Assembly: GCA_023435895.1 (NCBI GenBank)
Contig: JAEZLH010000017.1
Location: 434,001-498,000, forward strand
Direction: 5' to 3'
DNA: 64,000 nt
Origin: Bacillota bacterium
GTDB taxonomy: Bacteria > Bacillota > Clostridia > Lachnospirales > Lachnospiraceae
A model generated the notes under the pieces. That model ran no database searches. It saw only the letters and a list, made by a program, of their open reading frames with translations, and was not told the origin of the DNA. Below are positions 34,517 through 42,803 of this stretch, piece after piece; position 1 is the stretch's first letter, and each line of letters opens with the position of its first letter. Both the position numbers and the translations under genes were made by a program.

Positions 34517-35131
34517 CTATTTTCTTCCAACCATAATAAATAATGAATATGGAACGTTATCCTTGCCAATACGTTTTATATCCTCATAGCAAATATGGGA
34601 TGAGATATCATGAAAGCCCACATTCTCTAACAATTGAGTTAACTTATCCGTATCAAATCCATTATGTCCATTAAAATCCTTCTCCAGCTTATGAAAGCTT
34701 CCGTCTTCCTGTACTAAATCAACGATACATAGATAGCCCTGATCATTTAAAAGAGTATATAGATTTTGTACCGTACTCTTTGTGTCAACAATATGGTGCA
34801 TAACCATTGATGAATAAATGAGATCCACTTTTGCGGGAACAAGCTCTGGCTGCTCATTAATATCACCAAGCACCGCGTCCATATTAGTTGCGTGATGAGC
34901 TTTTATTTTGTGACGGAGTACGTCAATCATACCCTTTGAGGTATCGGTCAATGTGATATGCATTAACTGATCCATTAGATTAAAACTGATTAATCCAGTA
35001 CCACATCCAAATTCCAGTGCAAGATAATTTTTCTTTAAGGGAATGACATTTGCTATTTCATCTGATATTTTTTTCGCACGCTGTATTCGTTCAAGGGAAT
35101 CCCAGCTTGCGGCTTTTTGATTAAAACCCAT
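34517..35131 (-). CDS. Class I SAM-dependent methyltransferase
   Basis: The protein has 204 residues and a Rossmann methyltransferase fold: SAM motif I ALEFGCGTGLISF near residue 38, motif II LTDTSKGMIDVL, and IYSSMVMHHI near residue 110. It resembles UbiE/COQ5-type small-molecule methyltransferases. It stands alone between a two-way terminator and a low-complexity repeat region, so no substrate can be inferred. GGAAGG precedes the ATG. Possible substrates are a small metabolite or a quinone precursor, but nothing in the context decides. Confidence 0.85.
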   Translation of the reverse strand: MGFNQKAASWDSLERIQRAKKISDEIANVIPLKKNYLALEFGCGTGLISFNLMDQLMHITLTDTSKGMIDVLRHKIKAHHATNMDAVLGDINEQPELVPAKVDLIYSSMVMHHIVDTKSTVQNLYTLLNDQGYLCIVDLVQEDGSFHKLEKDFNGHNGFDTDKLTQLLENVGFHDISSHICYEDIKRIGKDNVPYSLFIMVGRK

Positions 35132-35178
35132 TTGTATATCCTTCCTGTTACATGATTAAGTCTTAGTTCAGAGATAAT

Positions 35179-35295
35179 AAATCAAATACAAATACAAATA
35201 CAATACAAATAAATCAAATACAAATAAATCAAATACAAATAAATCTGATACAAATAAATTTGATGGAAATAAATAATACAAGTAAATTAAATACT
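35179..35295. repeat. AT-rich tandem repeat of about 14 bp
   Basis: Units close to AAATACAAATAAATC are repeated about six to seven times with decay towards both ends (for example 35196-35238). The array lies upstream of the methyltransferase gene (34517-35131, - strand), between it and the epimerase gene. Slippage array; it may bend DNA near the promoter. Confidence 0.75.
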
Positions 35296-35426
35296 AATAT
35301 ATCACACTCATGTAAATTAGGGAGATTCGGGAGGTCACATTATATAGTATCCCTACTCAAAGCAGTTAGATTAAAAATAGGAAGTTTGTTCTTTATTGCA
35401 TCCGAGTATTATCACTGAACTTTATA

Positions 35427-36446
35427 TTATAATTTTAATTTTTGTTTGGCATCCTCAAGTGCTTCAATGACACGATCACACCATTGATCAAACTGTTCAT
35501 CATCTACTTGGCATTCCTCATGAGAGAGAACATATTGAATTGTTTCTTGGATGCCCTGATCAAAACGCTTGGTAGCAACAAAGCCAGGAACAAGACGTTT
35601 TAATTTGCTGTTATCAAATACTACTGAATTTGCTTTATCACCAATTAATCCGCCATTAAAGTCGTAGCTACTCACTTCGTCAAGAAAATCAGAGGGTACA
35701 TAGTAGGGCTTCAACTCCACGCCTAGTGAATTGGCGATACATCCATAAATCTGATTCCAGGTTAAGGATTCATCAGAGGTAATCTGAACTGCTTCACCAA
35801 TGGCATGAAGATTCCCCATAAGTCCGATAAAGCCCTTTGAAAAATCGCTGTTATGAGTCATGGTCCATAGGGAAGTACCGTCACCGTGAATAATGACAGG
35901 CTTACCTTCCAGCATTCTTTTAATAACCTGCCAGCTGCCCTTATAACCATGCACACCAAGTGGAACGGAACGTTCATCATAAGTATGACTGGGCCTTACC
36001 AGTGTTATGGGGAAGCCATTTTCACGATATAACTTCATCAGATATTCTTCACAGGCAATCTTGTTTCTGGAGTATTCCCAGTAAGGATTGGAGAGTGGAG
36101 TGCTTTCGGTAATGCGATAATCACTAAGGGGCTTCTGATATGCGGAAGCTGAGCTAATAAAGAGAAACTGCTTGGTTTTACCCTGGAATAAACGATAATC
36201 CCGTTCTAATTGGCGTGGAACAAAGGCGATAAAGTCTGCAACTACATCAAAATCCAAATCTTTAATCTTTGCGGCAACGTCCGCTTCATCATTAATATCA
36301 GCTTGAATAATATGAGCATTTTCAGAAAGGATATGATTGCGGGTACCACGGTTAATCAAATATAGCTGATGTTCCTTGCTCTCCAATAATTGCTTTGTAA
36401 TAGCGGTGCTGATAATACCGGTACCACCAATGAATAAGATTTTCAT
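35427..36446 (-). CDS. NAD-dependent epimerase/dehydratase (short-chain extended type)
   Basis: The protein has 339 residues: nucleotide-binding GGTGIIS at residues 8-14, the IQADINDEADV region, Ser-Ser-Ala in FLFISSASAYQK near residue 102, and the catalytic Tyr-x3-Lys in YSRNKIACEEYL near 130. The family includes UDP-sugar epimerases and reductases; the closest flavour is the isoflavone-reductase/chloroplast-stem-loop-binding type that acts on an unknown nucleotide sugar or small molecule. It is alone between the methyltransferase and the aldo/keto reductase, all on the - strand but spaced by 200-300 bp. Substrate unknown. Confidence 0.85.
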   Translation of the reverse strand: MKILFIGGTGIISTAITKQLLESKEHQLYLINRGTRNHILSENAHIIQADINDEADVAAKIKDLDFDVVADFIAFVPRQLERDYRLFQGKTKQFLFISSASAYQKPLSDYRITESTPLSNPYWEYSRNKIACEEYLMKLYRENGFPITLVRPSHTYDERSVPLGVHGYKGSWQVIKRMLEGKPVIIHGDGTSLWTMTHNSDFSKGFIGLMGNLHAIGEAVQITSDESLTWNQIYGCIANSLGVELKPYYVPSDFLDEVSSYDFNGGLIGDKANSVVFDNSKLKRLVPGFVATKRFDQGIQETIQYVLSHEECQVDDEQFDQWCDRVIEALEDAKQKLKL

Positions 36447-36655
36447 GATTTTCTCCTTTATAATTCGGATTTATATGGATAATTGCGAAATGCGTAAGTT
36501 GGTATTGTATGCACAACAGAAACAAATTCCTACGAAGCATTGCACTTTCGGATTTGGCTTTTGCTTTGGAATTGTATCTGTTATGCATGTAATATTATGA
36601 ATACTGAATTCGCAATGATTTGTTTTGACTAACTAATTCAATTTGATATTTATTA

Positions 36656-37573
36656 TTACGGTAATATATATCCGGCTGCAAGATAAATCTTATACCATTC
36701 CTCACGGCTCAGGTATAATTCAGAAGCTTTACATACATCTTCCAAGCGATCAATATTCATGGTGCCGATAACCGGTTGCATATTAGCAGGATGTCTTAAA
36801 AGCCATGCAGTAGCAATGGTTGTATTGGTCACGCTATACAAGTCAGCGATTTCGTTAATAACTCGGTTAAGTTCCGGGAATTTATCATTGTCAAGAAACA
36901 CGCCTTCAAAAAAGCCATATTGGAAGGGAGACCAGGGTTGAATGGTGATGTCATTCAGTCTGCAAAAATCCAAAATACTTCCGTCGCGGTCAATTGCGCT
37001 GTCAGTGAGCATATTTACTTCTAGACCATTGGAGATCATGTTGGCATTGGTAATGCTTAACTGTAATTGATTGGCTACCAGGGGCTGCTTAACGTATTTT
37101 TGTAAAAGTTTGATCTGCATGGGTTTTTGATTGGATACACCAAAATGACGCACTTTACCGGACTGTTCCAACTGATCAAAAGCTTCTGCCACTTCCTCCG
37201 GTTCCACCAATGCATCGGGTCTGTGCAGTAGCAGTACATCAAGATATTCCGTATTTAGACGTTTGAGTATGTTGTCTACGGAATTTAAAATATGTTCCTT
37301 TGAAAAGTCAAACATTCCTTTACGAATACCGCATTTTGACTGAAGTATCATAGTCTCACGAATTTGAGGGGTCATATGCACTGCTTTTGAGAAAATACTC
37401 TCACATTCCCCAGCTCCATAAATGTCTGCATGGTCAAAGAAATTCGCACCCAATTCTAAGGAACGCTGAACGAACTCCTCTGCTTTTTGAAATTCGATTC
37501 CGTTAATCCTCATGCACCCTATTGCAATATTTGGTACTTGAAGATTACTCTTACCTAAAGCGATTTTTTTCAT
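36656..37573 (-). CDS. Aldo/keto reductase (YdhF-like)
   Basis: The reductase has 305 residues with the tetrad D and Y in NFFDHADIYGAGEC, K in ILQSKCGIRKG, H in VLLLHRPD; VRHFGVSNQKP and TTIATAWLLRHPANMQPVIGT match YdhF-type reductases. It reduces aldehydes or ketones with NADPH. Upstream, at 37808-37838, is a MerR-type promoter with a 19-bp spacer pointing at this gene, next to the divergent MerR gene at 38036, so it is probably induced by the stress ligand of that regulator. GGAGG precedes the ATG. Substrate unknown. Confidence 0.9.
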   Translation of the reverse strand: MKKIALGKSNLQVPNIAIGCMRINGIEFQKAEEFVQRSLELGANFFDHADIYGAGECESIFSKAVHMTPQIRETMILQSKCGIRKGMFDFSKEHILNSVDNILKRLNTEYLDVLLLHRPDALVEPEEVAEAFDQLEQSGKVRHFGVSNQKPMQIKLLQKYVKQPLVANQLQLSITNANMISNGLEVNMLTDSAIDRDGSILDFCRLNDITIQPWSPFQYGFFEGVFLDNDKFPELNRVINEIADLYSVTNTTIATAWLLRHPANMQPVIGTMNIDRLEDVCKASELYLSREEWYKIYLAAGYILP

Positions 37574-37807
37574 GGATAGTTCCTCCTTATATTAGCTCAT
37601 AATGATAAGCTTTTAAATATCTGAAATAGTATAATCTTATATGGATATATGTACTATCTTTCTGTGGAAGTAATAATTTGACACCTTAATTAATTTTCGT
37701 GCATTAATCATATAGGGTATTGATGTTCATGGAACGGAATCATCAACTGATTAATGTCATTAAGTGAATAGTACAATCGAATAAACGACTCCCAATATCC
37801 TATATAA

Positions 37808-37838
37808 ACTATATTCCTTAGAGTTAACTCAAAGTCAA
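37808..37838 (-). promoter_or_regulatory. MerR-type promoter with 19-bp spacer for the aldo/keto reductase
   Basis: On the - strand TTGACT (37838-37833) and TATAGT (37813-37808) are separated by exactly 19 bp, longer than the usual 17, as MerR-activated promoters require. The spacer holds the dyad CTTAGAGTTAACTCAAAG (37817-37834, perfect centre GAGTTAACTC). The only MerR gene nearby is the divergent one at 38036. The leader to the reductase ATG is about 225 bp. The rest of the 462-bp gap is featureless. Confidence 0.82.
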
Positions 37839-38035
37839 GCATTATATTGAAAATATCGAAAAGTATGTTAAAATTAAGTAGATGATATACTAAATTCTAC
37901 CACATCCCCCTGAATTTCATTTTTCATTTAACTGTATGTTAAATGATAGAAACGTTTATTTAGTGAGAGTATGAGAATAGTTTATATTTATGTACTAGAC
38001 AACTTATAAAGATTAAAAATGGGAGAAAGAGTGCC

Positions 38036-38410
38036 GTGTATACAATAAAGCAAATTGCAGAAAGAACAAATTTAACGGAGCATACGCTAAGATATTATGA
38101 CAGAGAGGGATTAATTCCTCTGATTACCAGAACCAGCAGTGGAATACGTCAATTTTCAGAAGACGATCTGGAGTGGATTAATCTGATCTGTTGTTTAAGA
38201 AATTCCGGTATGCCGCTGCAGGAAGTAAAGGAATTCATGCATCTATGTCTTAAGGGGAAAGAATCCCTGGAGGAGAGAAGGTTACTTCTTGAAAATCACC
38301 GAGCGAGAATCTTGGATCAAATGAAGAATCTTGATAAAAGCTTACATACGGTTAACTATAAAATTGAGCATTATAAAGAAATCGGGATATTTCATATAGA
38401 TAAGAGGTAA
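38036..38410 (+). CDS. MerR-family transcription regulator
   Basis: The protein has 124 residues: an N-terminal winged helix-turn-helix (MYTIKQIAERTNLTEHTLRYYDREGLIPLITRTSSGIRQFSEDDL) and a C-terminal dimerisation coiled coil (about 80-115). It has no metal-binding cysteine cluster and no large effector domain, so it is of the small MerR subfamily linked to aldehyde, quinone or other electrophile stress. Start GTG at 38036 with GGGAG about 10 bases upstream. It is divergent from an aldo/keto reductase that has a MerR-type promoter. The ligand is unknown. Confidence 0.9.
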   Translation: MYTIKQIAERTNLTEHTLRYYDREGLIPLITRTSSGIRQFSEDDLEWINLICCLRNSGMPLQEVKEFMHLCLKGKESLEERRLLLENHRARILDQMKNLDKSLHTVNYKIEHYKEIGIFHIDKR

Positions 38411-38486
38411 AGCAGAATTGAGTTAAATGGAATTGAAGTAAAGCAGAATTGAGTTAAAGCGGAATTGATTTAAATTGAATTAAAGC
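38408..38486. repeat. Short imperfect direct repeats after the MerR gene
   Basis: A unit near AAAGCAGAATTGAGTTAAA occurs twice almost exactly (from 38409 and 38439) and then decays into GGAATTGATTTAAATTG and GAATTAAAGC. It starts at the stop codon of the MerR gene and looks like slippage expansion. No function seen. Confidence 0.65.
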
Positions 38487-38596
38487 TCTTTTGCTTTTGA
38501 ACAGGGAATGTTATGTGAGCAATATTAATAAGTGAGGGATACAGTAAAGATTTAAGTATCCCTCGAATCATTGTGGTTACCAACCGCTCATAACGA

Positions 38597-39121
38597 TTAA
38601 TGAGTAATCCGTTCCAGTGCCTCATCCATAGTTATGCACTCTGCATATCTGTCTTTCCAAATAAAATCATTATAATAGTGATAGGTTTGCTCCGCAGTCA
38701 TGAATGCATTATCAAAGGTTGAGTTGCAATAGGCAGGAACAATTATATGTAAGCCATGTTCAAAACCGCATTTGATGGTGGCATCAATGCAATAGTCTGT
38801 CTGCAAACCAACTACGATAACATCTTTTTCATTCTCGGAAATAAGATATTCCAATAATCCGGATTCTTTGAAGGGACTATTTACTGTCTTTTCAAAAATT
38901 CGTTCCTGATTAACAGGCTGAAACTTTTCAAAAATATTAAACGAGGGCAATCCTTTGGTGAAGTCAGAGCCTGGACCGTCATCATGTTGAACATAGATGA
39001 CCTCCATATTATTTTCCCTGGATGTCTTAATTAATCGTTCAACATTGCCAACGAAAGTGTCAAATTGATATACCTCTGGAACTGTAATTAAGTTTTGTGT
39101 ATCTACTACTAGTAAGACCAT
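38597..39121 (-). CDS. Isochorismatase-family cysteine hydrolase
   Basis: The enzyme has 174 residues; the catalytic triad is visible: D7 in VVDTQN, a Lys in EKTVNSPFKES near residue 82, and Cys in VGLQTDYCIDATIKCG near residue 118. The family includes nicotinamidases, ureidoacrylate and isochorismate hydrolases. The metal-binding D-x-H motif of nicotinamidases is not evident. It is an isolated - strand gene with a 470-bp non-coding stretch upstream. Substrate unknown. Confidence 0.9.
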   Translation of the reverse strand: MVLLVVDTQNLITVPEVYQFDTFVGNVERLIKTSRENNMEVIYVQHDDGPGSDFTKGLPSFNIFEKFQPVNQERIFEKTVNSPFKESGLLEYLISENEKDVIVVGLQTDYCIDATIKCGFEHGLHIIVPAYCNSTFDNAFMTAEQTYHYYNDFIWKDRYAECITMDEALERITH

Positions 39122-39590
39122 GTTCTTTTTTCCTTTCTTAGGTAGTTTATGATAAATTTAAATAAATCTAGTATATGGAAGAAATATTTAGAAAATTAAT
39201 ACGGATAAATAATGATATTTGTATAATTTGAAGAAGAAGGATGTGATACTTCCTCTTTCAAAGTTCACAATGTATGAAAAAATCTAGTTCAATTTCTAGT
39301 TTATTTATATTTCATTCACTTGCTATAACTCGGCTTAACCGCGCTTAATTAAGTTCCATTATAATATAATAGGAACGTATGTTCAATACCAATAATAGTG
39401 CTAGTGTCTAGCTGTTAGAATATGGAATTAAGTTTTTCATTTAAGTTCATGTTTTTCGTTTAAGCTTATTCATCACTTTTTTCTTTTGATTTTTTCATTT
39501 GATAAGTGCGTGGACTTGTTCTAATAACTGAAATCTGATTTAGGAGCGTATACGTATCCTCAGGTTATTCTTTTATTAGTGGTCAGTATC
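39122..39590. other. 469-bp intergenic stretch without a recognised feature
   Basis: AT-rich DNA between the hydrolase and anti-sigma genes, both on the - strand. It should contain the hydrolase promoter and the end of the sigma operon. I see no repeat, hairpin or small gene with a ribosome site; around 39430-39470 there are short repeats of TTCATTTAAG/TTCGTTTAAG. Confidence 0.4.
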
Positions 39591-40052
39591 TTATCTCATT
39601 TTTAATTTCCGAAATAATAAATTAATTGCCATATACAACATACATACTATAAATCCAGATAGAAGGAGATTAATTAAGAGTTGATACCAAACAGCATGCA
39701 AGCGGGCAATCTGATAGGAATTAATTGCCCCCCCGTGGATTATAATTGGTATTGCGATTATTAAAAGAGGCAGTGTCATACCGAAGAGGAAGCTAATAAT
39801 ACTCCCCAGTATTAAATTCCTTTTTTGATAAACCTTTATCTTCTTTAGATAGTCAATCTCTGGCTTCTCTGTTTCATTTTCCTCTGGTTTTTTTTCGTCC
39901 ATAGAGAACTTCATGCTATGGTATTTTTTCCTGCACTCCTTACAGTTGTCTAGGTGGTTATTAATCTCGCTATTGGATAATTCAGAGGTTAACTCCTCTA
40001 CATATAAAGGCATTAAATCCTGAATGATGTTACAAGAAACTGGATGCTTCAT
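39591..40052 (-). CDS. Anti-sigma factor with zinc-finger domain and membrane segments
   Basis: The protein has 153 residues: an N-terminal zf-HC2-like ASD domain (IINDH-type: NNHLDNCKECRKKYHSM with His-x3-Cys-x2-Cys near residues 34-41), then two predicted membrane segments (about 83-107 and 120-146). Such proteins hold an ECF sigma factor at the membrane until a signal releases it. It shares one base with the sigma gene upstream (TAATG), as expected for a sigma/anti-sigma pair. The signal may be cell-envelope stress. Family well supported. Confidence 0.88.
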   Translation of the reverse strand: MKHPVSCNIIQDLMPLYVEELTSELSNSEINNHLDNCKECRKKYHSMKFSMDEKKPEENETEKPEIDYLKKIKVYQKRNLILGSIISFLFGMTLPLLIIAIPIIIHGGAINSYQIARLHAVWYQLLINLLLSGFIVCMLYMAINLLFRKLKMR

Positions 40053-40528
40053 TATAATTCTACCTCCTTAATAATTTGCTCTTTTCCTCGATAAAAGGTT
40101 ACTCTAGCCCAAATCTCACTTTTCTCCATAATCTCACCGATTTGTGCAAAGGACAAATTCCCAATCAGTCTTAAATACATTACTTCACGCATGGGTTCTT
40201 TTAAGTTGTGAAGGGATTTTAATATTTGAAGATTATCCCACACACGGAAGCACTCAGCTTCCGTGGAAGAGAGGGAGATGTCCTCAATATCGTTAAGACT
40301 AATATAGTTTTTCTGTTTTCTACGATATTCCTGCAATAAGTTCTTTGCAATTGCGCACAGCCAAGTGGAAACAGTGCTATTTCCTTTGAATTTATCAACA
40401 CTTTTGACTGCTTGGCAAAATGTTTCTTGGGTTAATTCCTCTGCTAAATCAGGATTTTGTGAACGGGTCAAGAGAAAACCATATACCATTTTTGCATGTT
40501 TTAAATAAATCTGTTCCATGGAATCCAT
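40052..40528 (-). CDS. ECF (extracytoplasmic function) sigma-70 factor
   Basis: The protein has 158 residues with region 2 (MVYGFLLTRSQNPDLAEELTQETF; WLCAIAKNLLQEYRRK) and region 4 (LKEPMREVMYLRLIGNLSFAQIGEIM). No extra domain follows. It would redirect RNA polymerase to a small regulon, probably autoregulated through the candidate promoter at 40557-40582. It is co-translated with the membrane anti-sigma factor downstream. Its regulon may include the small membrane protein at 40737. Confidence 0.9.
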   Translation of the reverse strand: MDSMEQIYLKHAKMVYGFLLTRSQNPDLAEELTQETFCQAVKSVDKFKGNSTVSTWLCAIAKNLLQEYRRKQKNYISLNDIEDISLSSTEAECFRVWDNLQILKSLHNLKEPMREVMYLRLIGNLSFAQIGEIMEKSEIWARVTFYRGKEQIIKEVEL

Positions 40529-40556
40529 ATATGTTTTACCTCCGATTTATTAATTA

Positions 40557-40582
40557 GTGTCGCTAAGGTTGGTTTCGTTACA
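40557..40582 (-). promoter_or_regulatory. Candidate ECF-type promoter for the sigma/anti-sigma pair
   Basis: On the - strand TGTAACGAAACC (40582-40571) and GCGACAC near 40557-40563 resemble ECF -35 (AAC-containing) and -10 (CGAC-type) boxes. The spacing is shorter than the usual 16 bp, so the call is weak. It lies 29 bases before the sigma gene ATG. Upstream, ATCGCA (from 40600) and TGCGAT (to 40715) inverted copies flank about 100 bp. Confidence 0.35.
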
Positions 40583-40736
40583 GGAAGTGTAAAAATATAA
40601 AAATCGCAAAACCTATAAAGATTTGATTGTCAAAAGCCCATTCATACAAATTGTCAAGACAATAGTATATTAGGGATTTTGGCACTTACATCCTATTAAG
40701 GTAATGCGATTTTTTAATGCAAGAGCAGAAGAACTC

Positions 40737-41306
40737 TTATTTTTTTAAAGAATAGTTATATAGATACATACCGGAATACTTCACATTAAAACCATCATTA
40801 ATTTTACTATAATCATTAGGTTCTATACCAAAAGAGAAGGAGGAATCCGATCCAAATCCTGTTTGCCCTATAGGGATTACTTCATGGTTTAGAGTAGTTA
40901 ATGAAAGACTCGAAGAATTAGGATTTGAAGTCAGTGAGTCATTTAATAGAAAAAGACCGCTATATAAGAACTGACCTTCCTTATAATTCAGCTTGTACCT
41001 GGTGTTAAAGGAAAAGTAGATATCATTTCCACGGTTCCAGACCTGAGTCAAAATGATGTCAGTTTCATTTTGATTACAGACTTTTATATTTATATCCTTT
41101 GGTTTAGTAGAGTCAAAAGGAATCCATTCCGGTTTAACAAAGAATTCAATATCTACAGCACTGCTCTTTAAGGTATAACCTTTCGAACTGGAAACGTTCT
41201 TTAATATCGCTTTGGTAGAATAATGACTATTATAATAGTTAAATGCACTTGCAGAAAGAGTAAATACTATGAGGATAGCTACTATTATTTTAAATTTGAA
41301 CGTCAT
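40737..41306 (-). CDS. Membrane-anchored protein of unknown function
   Basis: The protein has 189 residues with one hydrophobic N-terminal segment (KFKIIVAILIVFTLSASAF) acting as signal peptide or anchor, then a beta-rich outside part with many Ser/Asn/Tyr residues. I do not recognise the family. The ATG at 41306 has CGGAG eight bases upstream and is preferred over the ATG at 41324, which lacks a ribosome site. It lies 208 bp upstream of the sigma/anti-sigma operon, same strand, and could be a target or sensor of that system, which is only a guess. Confidence 0.6.
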   Translation of the reverse strand: MTFKFKIIVAILIVFTLSASAFNYYNSHYSTKAILKNVSSSKGYTLKSSAVDIEFFVKPEWIPFDSTKPKDINIKVCNQNETDIILTQVWNRGNDIYFSFNTRYKLNYKEGQFLYSGLFLLNDSLTSNPNSSSLSLTTLNHEVIPIGQTGFGSDSSFSFGIEPNDYSKINDGFNVKYSGMYLYNYSLKK

Positions 41307-41420
41307 GAATGGACTCCGTTTCATTTTAGTTTATGTAGTACATGGTGAATGTAGTATTTAGTAGATGTAGTTATATTGATATTCTCGATTGTAATATTAA
41401 GTGCAAATAAGCCATTTTAT

Positions 41421-42398
41421 TTAAACTTCATTGGAATAATTTTTATCATAAGATTCTTTTTCCCAAGAAATAAAAACTTCCAGCTCCCAATGATAAACAG
41501 GAATATACGCTTTTTTCTCATAGCCAATTTTCCGGTAAAAGGTTTGATTGCCACCTAACATTCCGATACATTCTGGGAACATGGACTGTATACGATTGGA
41601 TGCTTCCTGTAAGATGGCGGTTGCAATTCCCTTTCTTCTTTCCCACCATACTACGCCAAGCGGTTCAAGCTCACAATAGGGCATCGCTTCATCATACCAT
41701 AGGATTGCCATTGCCACTGGTTTCTTTTGTTCATCAAGAACGCAAAGATCCAGATTCTTTCGATAATGCTTCATTTTTCTTAAATCATGGAAAGCTTGTT
41801 CTCCATGTTCACAGGCATGGTTATCTCCACTATAAGCAAAAGATAGTCGATGCGTATTGGATAGGTAGAAGTCGGGGGTTGTATTGCCGTCAGCAAAGGT
41901 ATACCCTTCAGGGAGTTTTATATGGTAAGGATTGGCATTAAAAGGGATGATATATAATTCTTCGCCCCTGTCCAGTTCTTGAAAACCCGACTGAAGAACC
42001 ATTTCCTTTAATACATTATTCCAATCAGGGATATACAGGTTTAAAGAGCGGGTTCTCCGGTCTTCTTTTATACTGGAAACATGAGTCTTTGCAAATTTTA
42101 TCATTTCTTTCAGTAGCTCTCTGTCTTCTCCGCGTTCTTTTGAGTCGAATAAGAAGAATGCTTCACCATTATAATTTCCTTCATTGATGACACAGGCTAC
42201 TAATTTACCGTTCTCTCTGTAAACACCCACAGTATGATGCCATGCATGATAATGTCCTGTAAAAGCCGGGTGCAAACCTTTTGAGAATTCATGTCTACTT
42301 AGTCCCCAAAGGGGGTATTCCCATTGATAGGAGGAGAGGATTATTTGTTCAATCTCGTCGAAATCCTCATCCTTATAAAAGCTAAATTCGTAATGCAT
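41421..42398 (-). CDS. GNAT-family N-acetyltransferase, two-domain
   Basis: The protein has 325 residues. The C-terminal half has the GNAT acetyl-CoA motif (CELEPLGVVWWERRKGIATAILQEASNRI near residue 243, then MLGGNQTFYRKIGYE), and the N-terminal half (1-160) looks like a degenerate second GNAT domain (GVYRENGKLVACVINEGNYNGEAFF). Two-domain GNATs act on small amines, aminoglycosides or peptides, among others. It stands alone, with non-coding DNA on both sides. The substrate is unknown. Confidence 0.85.
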   Translation of the reverse strand: MHYEFSFYKDEDFDEIEQIILSSYQWEYPLWGLSRHEFSKGLHPAFTGHYHAWHHTVGVYRENGKLVACVINEGNYNGEAFFLFDSKERGEDRELLKEMIKFAKTHVSSIKEDRRTRSLNLYIPDWNNVLKEMVLQSGFQELDRGEELYIIPFNANPYHIKLPEGYTFADGNTTPDFYLSNTHRLSFAYSGDNHACEHGEQAFHDLRKMKHYRKNLDLCVLDEQKKPVAMAILWYDEAMPYCELEPLGVVWWERRKGIATAILQEASNRIQSMFPECIGMLGGNQTFYRKIGYEKKAYIPVYHWELEVFISWEKESYDKNYSNEV

Positions 42399-42803
42399 AT
42401 TTTTTCTCCTCGTGGATTATTGTCATTTCTGCTCTTGTACGGTGAGGGAGTTAAACCAATTTTGATTTTATTCATACAGTTCTCCTATCATTTTGAAATC
42501 ATATGCTATTGCTAATGAAATCTTTAATATTATGAATTACCTCTGTTTCATCATTTGATAATAGTGTTTCTTCATGATAAGTTATATTGAAAGATAGGTT
42601 TGAAGACAGGCATTCAGTGAGAATGGCTTTCAGTTCAGTATTAATTTACTATATTATACTTTTCCGGATATGGAAAGTCAATCCATGTTGAAAAATGGTA
42701 TTAAATTTCTTCATTGAAAATGATATTATATCAATAAAAGTAGTTGTGTTATAAACTTATGATTTACAGGGAAGGCAGCAGTGGCACTAAAGTATCTAAA
42801 GTA
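42399..42803. other. 405-bp intergenic stretch without a recognised feature
   Basis: AT-rich DNA between two - strand genes (the GNAT gene and the MerR-methyltransferase fusion). I see no tRNA, repeat array, hairpin with a T run or small gene with a ribosome site. Confidence 0.4.

Noticed and set aside
35179..35295. CRISPR-like array
   Set aside because: Units are AT-rich, contiguous and without unique spacers; it is a simple tandem repeat.
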